Below are positions 10,149-17,655 of a DNA stretch of 25,260 bases, piece by piece; position 1 is the first letter of the stretch, and the number at the start of each line of letters is the position of its first letter. The notes under the pieces were generated by a model that searched no databases, had not been told where the DNA came from, and saw only the letters and a list, made by a program, of their open reading frames with translations. The stretch covers positions 1 through 25,260 of the forward strand of contig AJFK01000359.1 of assembly GCA_000467715.1 (NCBI GenBank), in the 5' to 3' direction. The stretch comes from Hysterium pulicare CBS 123377 (lineage: Eukaryota; Ascomycota; Dothideomycetes; Hysteriales; Hysteriaceae). Both the position numbers and the translations under genes were made by a program.

Positions 10149-10162
10149 ATCTTTTAAAAGAT
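10149..10162. promoter_or_regulatory. 14-bp perfect palindrome upstream of the CFEM gene
   Basis: ATCTTTTAAAAGAT is a perfect palindrome lying 53 bp upstream of the CFEM start codon at 10096 on the minus strand. Its centre resembles an AT-rich core-promoter element, so it may act as the TATA region or bind a symmetric factor. There is no evidence beyond sequence and position. Confidence 0.3.
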
Positions 10163-10193
10163 AAACACTGCCCGCGGATACGAAAGACTAGAT

Positions 10194-11099
10194 ATGCGTT
10201 TACTGTTATCATATGCGCGTGACTTATCCAATGTGGTTAAGATAGTCGTGAGTGCGGCACGCAAGGCTGGATTTGTGATTTGTTGGAAGGATTGTGCATA
10301 TTGCCCGTATACTCATCAAGCTCCCGGGCGCGTTGAAGAAGGCTGCCCTAAACCCATCCAGGGTAAGCTTGAAAATCCTTCTCCTTTCGGAGTGGCGGAG
10401 TATCTATCTAGCATTTGTACACAGGGAGGCGGGCGGGTGAGAGAGCTGATGAGCTGATGGGGCTACAGGAAGCTAAAGGCTGCTTGAAAAGCTGGAAAAG
10501 AATGAGGTAGTGGATATGGCCGTCAACGGGTTATATATACCCGTCGCTAAGGACTACAAGGGTAACCCTATCAGCTCTCTGCATAAAACAGATCATCTGC
10601 GGAGTAAGAAGAGCCAAAAAAACTGTTAGCGTGTATGAAAATACTAGGTCGATTGCTTGTTTTAAGATCGCGCTAACCCCCTCTTCCTACTCCCCACTAT
10701 ATAAAATATAGCATCTATAGAACGGATGAGTCCAATGCCGTCGAAGGAGACCAACCCGCAGCTGGCAGCCGCCTAGGCCGAGAAGCAAGCGTTAAGTCAC
10801 GCTATGTTGTTGGTGTTTACTGAGAAGAGGACCACCACCTGCTTCCTCTGCTTAGGGGAGCAGAGCTTCCGTTCAAAAAGCGTACTTACAAGTTTACTAG
10901 TCCGGAAGACTTGACAAAGCACTTCAAGCGGAAGCATCTGGCCCACATCAAAGAAGGGGATCGGCTCAAGTGCAAGGTCTATTGAATGGGGCTGCAGCAC
11001 AAGCAGCATCTCCAGAATCACGCAGAGAGCATCCATGGGACGGCTTTTGCCGTCGGTTGCCGCTCCCCTACGCGTCCTAATCGCATTATAAATGCGTAA
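10194..11099 (+). pseudogene. decayed gene(s) with C2H2 tail like FluG/DUF3435-type proteins
   Basis: Protein-like segments run across three forward frames with stops and shifts. Part 1 (10194-10457) is open and Cys-containing, ending GGGRVRELMS. It is continued in another frame by MGLQEAKGCLK (from 10457) and in a third by NEVVDMAVNGLYIPVAKD (from 10489). Part 2 shares the frame of the last: TEKRTTTCFLCLGE (10819-10860), a one-base shift, then KRTYKFTSPEDLTKHFKRKH and EGDRLKCKV (10866-10979). A Tyr where the finger Cys is expected is followed by TGA (10983). Then come GLQHKQHLQNHAESIHGT and a stop at 11097. CxxC...H-x3-H followed by a second Cys-His finger matches my recollection of the tail of fungal FluG-domain/DUF3435 proteins, the tyrosine-recombinase family that includes Starship captains. 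The recombinase core is not visible. Parts 1 and 2 may belong to different genes. Confidence 0.5.
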
Positions 11100-11284
11100 A
11101 ATCGCCCTCTACATGGATTAGTATCACCGATTACCTGATTAGGAATAGCATACAGCTTCAATTCTATGAAATCATAAGGATATACGGAGTATATAGATCG
11201 TGGTGTTATTCCCCGTCGTACGCGAAATTTCGGTGAGCGCAGGGGAAAAACGCGACAGCGCGGCACGTCAAGGAAATTCGCGGA

Positions 11285-11514
11285 TTAACGCATATGATAG
11301 ATGTTCATTACGTCGGCCGTCTCTTGGAAGGCAGCTTTCAAAGCGGTGACATCAGCGCCCGCGGATTGCACGCGCATGGAAAACTTTTTGGAAAAGTCGC
11401 CGAATTGCTGTGAGTCGATGATGTTGAAATCTTGCTGCACCAGGAAGCCAGTGACGGTGTGGACATGCCCGGACGGCCGGGACATGAGAGAGTGAGGATG
11501 TATCCCTTAGCCAT
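11285..11514 (-). pseudogene. purU: N-terminal fragment of formyltetrahydrofolate deformylase (PurU-like)
   Basis: From an ATG at 11514 in good context (CCAAAATGG), the minus strand reads MAKGYILTLSCPGRPG. After a one-base loss near 11467 the next frame continues HVHTVTGFLVQQDFNIIDSQ, then QFGDFSKKFSMRV and ending near DVMNIYHM. This is the ACT domain that opens PurU-type 10-formyltetrahydrofolate hydrolases, which release formate and tetrahydrofolate. Intact family members are about 280 aa or longer, with a C-terminal formyl-transferase-fold catalytic domain. Here similarity ends after about 75 residues with a stop at 11285, next to the decayed zinc-finger relic. Frameshift plus loss of the catalytic domain make it a pseudogene fragment. 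A functional copy presumably lies elsewhere. Confidence 0.75.
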
Positions 11515-11676
11515 TTTGGGGAGTGCGGTGTGATGATGATGTCTGGTGGAAAAGTTTGGGTTGAGGCTCGCTTGATCCTGTGGAATATGGGGAGAGCCTC
11601 GCATTGAAATATCAAACTAACCCGTGTTGAAAGTAATATCCACCTCTGCAAACAAAGGATTTGAAAGCCCCTTTCT

Positions 11677-12423
11677 TTACTCGTCTTGAATCAAGTCGAG
11701 ATATCTTTGAGTATGATCAAAGAAGGCAAAGAAATTCAGAGGTGTGTAATCGGGGGCTGCTATCCCGTGCCTCCCATCCTGGCAAGCCATCCAGCGTTTA
11801 GAGACCAGATCGCAACCAGTCTTCCAAACTTCATCATGGAGGTCAAGACCCGAAGACCCGAACTCGTTCTCGTTGAAATACGTAGCCCACGTTGCCAGTT
11901 CGTCGAGTGTGCACAGCTCTCGTGGACTGCACTCATCGAGAAACGCCGATGCTTGGTCCTGTAGGTGCGGGGCCCTTCCCATGACCCCAATGGTCCAGAC
12001 ACAGTAGAAAGCATGTTCGAAGCGTGCAAGTTCGGATGGCCTCATGTGCGGATCTTCTCCTCTGTCAAAGGTTTCGTGAATCTGACAGAGACTCACCCAG
12101 TTGTCACCGGCAGCAGAGGCACAGCGAGCGTTGGACAGGAGACGCTTGGCTCGGATAATGGACTTCTGCTCGCGGCCGTCTTGCGACTGACTCACAGCTT
12201 CAGCTGCCTCCTGCGCGTCAAGCAATCGCTCAGCGTCGGCGAGGTTCGAGAAGATACGAGGGGCGACGGCTTGGCAGATGGAGGTCGGATTCTCTCGCCA
12301 GATGTAGTAGAAGATACGTGCCGTTTGAGCAAGAGCGGCCACCATGGAGAAGTTGTCCGCAGACTCAAAGACTCGACAGATGAGTTCGGGTGGGAGGGTC
12401 GCGAAGAGGGAAGCCGACATCAT
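11677..12423 (-). CDS. F-box-like protein, function unknown
   Basis: One uninterrupted frame of 248 aa starts at ATG 12423 (a second Met follows directly) and stops at 11677. Residues about 8-50 contain LPPELICRVFESADNFSMVAALAQTA, the Leu-Pro-x-Glu-Leu opening and spacing of fungal F-box-like domains. The remainder is helical and rich in Trp, Cys and acidic residues (WRENPTSIC, HAFYCVWTIGVMGRAPHLQD, DELATWATYF, DEVWKTGCDL), with no repeat or catalytic motif that I recognise. It resembles the many ascomycete F-box-like hypothetical proteins whose C-terminal half may bind a substrate. A role in an SCF ubiquitin ligase is inference. TTATAA at 12476-12481, 53 bp upstream of the ATG, could be its TATA box. 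Its 3' end is 162 bp from the PurU fragment start, on the same strand. Confidence 0.75.
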   Translation of the reverse strand: MMSASLFATLPPELICRVFESADNFSMVAALAQTARIFYYIWRENPTSICQAVAPRIFSNLADAERLLDAQEAAEAVSQSQDGREQKSIIRAKRLLSNARCASAAGDNWVSLCQIHETFDRGEDPHMRPSELARFEHAFYCVWTIGVMGRAPHLQDQASAFLDECSPRELCTLDELATWATYFNENEFGSSGLDLHDEVWKTGCDLVSKRWMACQDGRHGIAAPDYTPLNFFAFFDHTQRYLDLIQDE

Positions 12424-13431
12424 GATCGGTGCGTGGTAAATCCGCGAAATGATGGTGAGCGACCAGCGAGCGGGGTTATAAGCTGACGATGCCCGCCAAG
12501 GCCTGTGTGTTGGAAGAAGAGTTTAATAAAGCTCAACCACGCGTAAGCGGTGATTATATTTAAAGCTCTCGTTTATGGTTGATTTTATTGAATGGTGTAA
12601 CGGTGTTTCTTTGATTTTGCGTTGGTTCTTATTGGTTTTGTTTCTTCGTCTGTGTGTTGGAATGGAAGGAAGAGGCACAGCAAGGGCTCGTGGAAGCCGA
12701 GAGGAGTTGGGATGATGGTAGGAGTGCTTATGGTGTTAGAAGCGGTGGTAGTGGAAGGAATAGTGACTTGTCACCCAGGCGTGATGTGTCCCATTCAAAG
12801 GTTCCACTCAGCCCTGTTATCACATGATCTCATCCAAGAAGATCCTACCTATCGCCATAAGAACGGCCATGGATTCATGAGGCTGAACCTATCGGGGCTC
12901 AGCAGCTTACAAGATTCAAGCAGAGTTATACGACCCATAAAAACCTGTGCCATTCCTCTGGATTGATTAACGGATTGGTTTCACCACATCCAGAATTGGA
13001 TCTGTCCTGAAATGACCATCCTGTCCAAAAATATGGCCCTGCAATGTCTTCACTGCAGTCAAATAAACAGCTGGAATACTGTAAGATGTGTCTCCTTCAA
13101 CAGGATTATACAATTACATCCTCTATCTTGCCTCGATCCCCCATTGAGATTTCAAATCAGTCCTTCATCCTCAGAGGAGTACTCCTTTGTCCTCGTAGTT
13201 AATCCCAAAATCATCGTTACCAAGAGTTCTACGTATGCAGCGTGAGTAAAGCAACAGTGTCCTAATTGCACTGTGAGATTCTACTTATAAAGCCGTCTAA
13301 AGGCCTCCTCCCTTAACTTCTCAAAACAGTACTTTTCCATTACGCCTGCAACACTACCTTCCTTGCTTTACTTCATCAAGCTATTCATCCAATCTTCTGT
13401 TATAAACTCCTACTCTTCGGCGGCAATAGAG
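12424..13431. other. divergent intergenic region
   Basis: About 1 kb between the F-box-like gene (minus) and the secreted-protein gene (plus), which point away from each other, so it should contain both promoters. Candidate TATA elements are TTATAA at 12476-12481 (minus) and TATAAA at 13286-13291 (plus, 141 bp before ATG 13432). A plus-strand frame of 114 codons at 12622-12966 shows no family resemblance, and I do not call it a gene. Confidence 0.5.
13286..13291 (+). promoter_or_regulatory. TATA box candidate for the secreted-protein gene
   Basis: TATAAA lies 141 bp upstream of the ATG at 13432, followed by a pyrimidine-rich leader (for example CTCCTCCCTTAACTTCTC). Fungal promoters often show this arrangement. 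Positional evidence only. Confidence 0.4.
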
Positions 13432-14842
13432 ATGCTCTCGGAATTACGAGGCCAGAAACTCTTCGGAGCCACCGCTACCCTTTCGGTGCTCTTTGCATTC
13501 ACGACCTTCCTTGATCCAGCGTCGGCCGCCCCGCAACAACTGCCCGGCAATGGACTTTCTCGGCGTACAGACAACTCGCCAGGACTCGGCGTCGAACTTG
13601 AAATGGGGAAGATCGTCATTGAAGGCAAGAAGAAATTAACGGCAGAGGAACGGGAGAAGATAAAGGGCGCCGAAATGATACCTATTGGCTTCTCTGGGGG
13701 GACAAAGACTAACTGGGAGCTCACTGCCGAGATTGGCCCACTTGAAATCATGCCAGAGGCCATTGTCGATGGTCTCAAAAATAAGGTTGGAGACCATAAG
13801 ACGAAAGGCATCGGAGACGAAATTTTCAAATACTTTGTATGCTTACCCATCCCTCTTGTTACCCTTCCTATTGCCTTCCTTGCTGATTCGTCTTCTTCTA
13901 CAGAAAGACTGGGCGCCATGCGCGAGCAAAGACTGTAAAGTTACTATTAAAGGCTTTGACGACCTTGGTCCATGGACTGTCAAATGGCCAAAAGACGTGC
14001 CAGTGGACCTTAGCAAATTTCCCTTCGGCCCACAAGTAACCAGTGCGATGCCCTTGGAAGCTGTTCTGGAGATTCTCAAAGATACGAAAAGCAAAACCCA
14101 TAATCCGCTTGCTAGTACCGGGGCGCTGTATGGGAACAAGATCAAGATACTCACGAAGAATGATTTCAAGTCTTTCTCCAAAATCAAGGAAAGCGACATC
14201 AATGACGAGTTTCTTGGTTACTTCTCCCTCCTGACATCTTATTGTGTTCTGGCCGACTTCAGTGACCCCAAAGAAGGTCCAAAGCGTTTGATTCCGATCA
14301 TGCCTCGCACCGACTTTGTTGCTCAGTACACTAAATTCATCGAGCCGAAGCTGAAGGACCAGCTTGAAGACAAGAAGACATCCTTGTATGATATTGTCGA
14401 GAAAGCCTCTGGAGCAGGTTCCAAGCTTGCTAAAGACAAATTCAAATGGAAACCTGGGACAATAAACAAAATCGACGACGACTGGGTAGGCAAGGCGGAG
14501 GATCTCAAGACCGGAACTTTGGAAGTGGAGAAGTTCCTGAACTACTTGCAAGGGTACGACAAGGGGACGAAGAAGACGCTTACCCAAATGGATCTTGTGA
14601 AGCTTATGGACAAGACAATGCGGCACGGCCAGATTGGAAATCTCGATAGCAAGATGGAAACGATCCTGGGAACGAGTAAACTTGTCCCTATCTTCGAGTT
14701 TCGCGAGCTTACACCAGTTCTTGGGTCTGCCCTCGGATCTACTATGGGGTCATATGAAGATAAGGTTATCGAGTATCACAAGCAGTTTGCGAAGCGCAGT
14801 ATTGATGTTCGGGAGGATGCGGACATGATGCAAGAAGAATAG
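13432..14842 (+). CDS. secreted fungal protein of unknown function, 447 aa
   Basis: Exons 13432-13836 and 13904-14842 are joined in phase 0 across a 67-bp intron (GTATGC...CTACAG). The splice continues IFKYF with KDWAPCASKDC. A signal peptide (hydrophobic core LFGATATLSVLFAFTTFL, likely cleavage after ASA near residue 35) marks it as secreted. The mature chain is Lys/Glu/Asp-rich, with a paired Cys141/Cys146 after the splice, a GPWTVKWP segment and a helical region AMPLEAVLEILKDTK. Then come a hydrophobic block GYFSLLTSYCVLADF and a long C-terminal half with no cysteines or known motif. No membrane span or GPI signal is seen at the C-terminus (DADMMQEE). I have a vague memory of similar hypothetical secreted proteins in other ascomycetes, but assign no family or activity. 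The codons before 13432 lack an ATG, which fixes the start. Confidence 0.8.
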
Positions 14843-15410
14843 ATGCGACTCAGCTGAGAGGAAGGGCTAAGGGGGAAGAAAGCAATAGAGAAGGTGGCAA
14901 GTGGGAGAAGGATAAGGACAAAGGCGATAGGTAAGTAAGGGATAATAAAGGAGCAGTAGTGCTGGGAGTACGGACAGAGCGTAAACTATTGTTTTTGGTT
15001 ATTTAATAGATGTTTTAGATGTTTTAGATGTTTTAGATGTTTTAGATGGTATTTCATAAGGAAGGTTAAAGAATATTAGTTTAGTAGGCCCTACTCTGCT
15101 AGCGTTCTGCTAAGACTCGCTTACACAATCAAGCTATTATTCTCCTCACAAATTGGAACGCATGAGAGAAGTATCTTAGGTATCAACTCACTAATTTCTA
15201 TACCGCTTTCTAAAAGCGTGCACAGTTTTAAACAGCGTTTAGGAGAACCAGAAAGGAATATCCGTGCAGGAGACTAAAGAAACAAAGCGCTACACCATGC
15301 TTCAATTGCGAAAACGCGCAATTCCCTTCTTCCTTCCAATTTACTTTGACCAAGCCTCTCTTACCATCATGCGTTTGAACATTAACAATTCAAGCCCCGG
15401 TAGCTAACTT
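14843..15410. other. convergent intergenic region
   Basis: The gap lies between the 3' ends of the secreted-protein gene (plus) and the carboxypeptidase gene (minus). It contains the 9-bp tandem repeat at 15009-15048 and no open frame resembling a gene. It is expected to hold both 3' UTRs. Confidence 0.6.
15009..15048. repeat. 9-bp tandem repeat, about 4.4 copies
   Basis: Four perfect copies of GATGTTTTA (15009-15044) are followed by a partial copy. It is a short minisatellite in the region after the secreted-protein gene. Its purity suggests recent slippage. Confidence 0.95.
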
Positions 15411-17655
15411 TCACGATGCAAGAGGTCCATCAGCCTGCCTATACGTCGACTCCTTATCTCCCACCGTCCCATACTTAGCCGTAACCTTCTTCTTACCCGT
15501 CGCAGCATCAAAACCATGAATAGTTCGATTGTACAACTGCAACATAGGAGCCGCTATGATATGTCAGACAAATAGAAATACTCAGCTTCAACCTGACCAG
15601 TGACCTTGACGGAAGAAACTAAGGGAACAGATCGTGACTTACGCAGATCATCTGGAGCGCTGTGACTAGCATTGAAAACTCTCAGGAAAGAGAAGTTGGA
15701 GTACTGTCGCACATCTCCGTGGATTTCTCCGTCGACGACGAAGTGTTCGTAGCCAGAATTTTGGAACTCGGCGGCGTGGTCATAGTCTAGGAATTTGGAT
15801 ACGGCTCTGAATGACTTTTAGCTCGGGGTGGGCGATGGACGGTAGGGAAGAGAAGGGGGTAATAGAGAAGTCAAAGACACACTCGCCACCAAGATAATTG
15901 CAGATGTAATCTGCGTCTCCGTAGAATAGCGTAACGGTGATATTCTTGTTGAGTAGATTTATCAACTCTAGGGAGAAGTTTGGTTTTACCCAGTCGCCGG
16001 TTTGTTGAAAGGCATAGGCCACCTCTGACGTCGGCTCATACGGGAAGTCGGCTGGCTGGTTGGTTACTGAGGTGAATCTAAGACGAGATTTGATGCTACG
16101 GACCATAGATCTCATAGTTTGGCTCGGAGAATAGACATACCTGCGATTGCGGCATGAACAGCCGGTTGACCTAAATATATGGGCAGGGGGTCTAAAGAAG
16201 CTTCATAAATCAAGGCACCTGGGGTGGCTGGCTGAGTGATATTGTAGACGTTTCGGCCTTGAAAACGTCAGTATATTGGTACTGTTCTAAGTTGTTGGAA
16301 TGCTGGAAGCGGAAGTGTAGACTTTCGTAGCCGTTCTATTTACCCGAAAGCTTCTCGAAAGGTCCCTCTGCATTGTCGCGACACATATACGCTGCCTGTG
16401 CCCACATCGCTGTTTCTTGAACTGAAGAAGATCCCGGCTCTGAGTTAGTAAGGTACTTGGCGGTCAGAATCTGGGCTCATAGTTAACGACAGTACAATAT
16501 AGCTGTAAGCCATGAGCCAAGTGTAACGATCATACCCTATCGAGGCACCCGCCTTTCATGTTCAGGGCGAACTTCATGTAATTGTACACCGTGTCGTTGA
16601 TCGCCTTAATACCATAGGGGTTGTTTACGGCATACTCGGAATAGTACGGCATCTGAGTATAGGCATCGATCAACCCATTTCCGATCTGCGCGTGTTAGTC
16701 AAGTTTAGCCTATCTAGCTCACCTCGAAGCACATACGCCGAGGCTATTGAAGTTCAGCTGGACTCCTTTTGCTTTTCCTTGTGCGATTAACTCGTTTTGG
16801 GCCTCGAAATAGTTAAAAAACGCAGGGCCGTAGTGACCACCATAGGATACTGTCCACAGATTAAAGGTCCGAGATGTTACTTTCGGGTCCATCTTAGGGA
16901 GATGTTGGTAAAAGGCTTGAAGGACATGGTAAGTAGCGACTGCGGCTTCCTCGGTTGTGTCTATATCAGAGTAATTACTGAAAGGACGTGTTATCGCCAT
17001 ATCAGGGTCTTCCTCGAGCCTGGAATATGAGAGACCGACTCCAATGGGTTGAGAGATGAAGAGAAGATTTGAAACGCTGTTCCAACTATGGGGGTTGATC
17101 ACGGTGTAGAAGGTGCCAGTGTCGAAATTTAGAGTGCAAGGGCCCTGTCCTGGAAATCCACAGTGAGTTCACGTCCGTTCGTAGCGACGACCTGAGGAAA
17201 AATTTCGATTACCAGAGAACAAACCAACCAAAGAATCGCCTCCAGGTCCTCCATTAAGCCAAAGTGTTGTCTGATCGTGGGCAGGGTCCCTTCTCGACTC
17301 AACGAACCAGAAAAACATGTGTGTATCATTGGAGAGATCAACATAACCGGAGTATCTAACGCGTACCAGCCAGTCAGCCCAAGCTCACTATCGCGCTTGT
17401 ACAAAGGTGGCTCACGAATTGACGCCCGGTGTCGTCTCACAGATCGTATGCTGTTTGTAACGAATCTGCACGTTCTCATCGAGCGGCGAAGTAACAGTCT
17501 TGAAGCAGGAAACAGTTATTGCCGCAATGAAGCAGGTAACAATGAAGCGGTTGAGCACGGTGGGAATTTGGAGACGCTCCGCGCGGCAAACTGAGTGTTG
17601 AATAGTTGACCGAGTTTAACACTTGGTCGTGCAGTGTAGAGAAAGACTGAGGCAT
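15411..17655 (-). CDS. S10-family serine carboxypeptidase-like protein
   Basis: Confident minus-strand exons: 17355-17213, 17149-16737, 16685-16536, 16470-16344, 16257-16141, 16066-15883, 15806-15643 and 15553-15411. The first confident coding block ends at 17416 and is open back to about 17576; all junctions keep frame. Family landmarks are [39 protein letters not shown], the nucleophile in [11 protein letters not shown], Asp in [17 protein letters not shown] and His in NASHSAP. The enzymes cleave C-terminal residues; secreted or vacuolar forms are usual. A hydrophobic segment ([19 protein letters not shown], about 17502-17558) fits a signal peptide or anchor, but its frame has no ATG. A possible first exon is 17655-17623 ([11 protein letters not shown]) joined to 17576 across a 46-bp intron, giving 544 aa; that part is a guess. 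The serine motif lacks the usual Gly-Glu, and His lacks its usual GHExP surroundings. Confidence 0.82.

Noticed and set aside
10526-10544. Near-perfect palindrome ACGGGT-N7-ACCCGT as possible element terminus or recombination site
   Set aside because: It sits inside the coding-like relic segment (the VNGLYIPVAK codons), so the symmetry is more simply a coincidence of coding sequence.
12622-12966. 114-codon plus-strand frame in the F-box/secreted-protein gap
   Set aside because: No recognisable domain and no visible promoter or splice arrangement. Length is within chance expectation for this composition.
13898-14626. 242-codon minus-strand open frame
   Set aside because: Antisense to exon 2 of the secreted-protein gene, without its own start context, splice signals or motifs.
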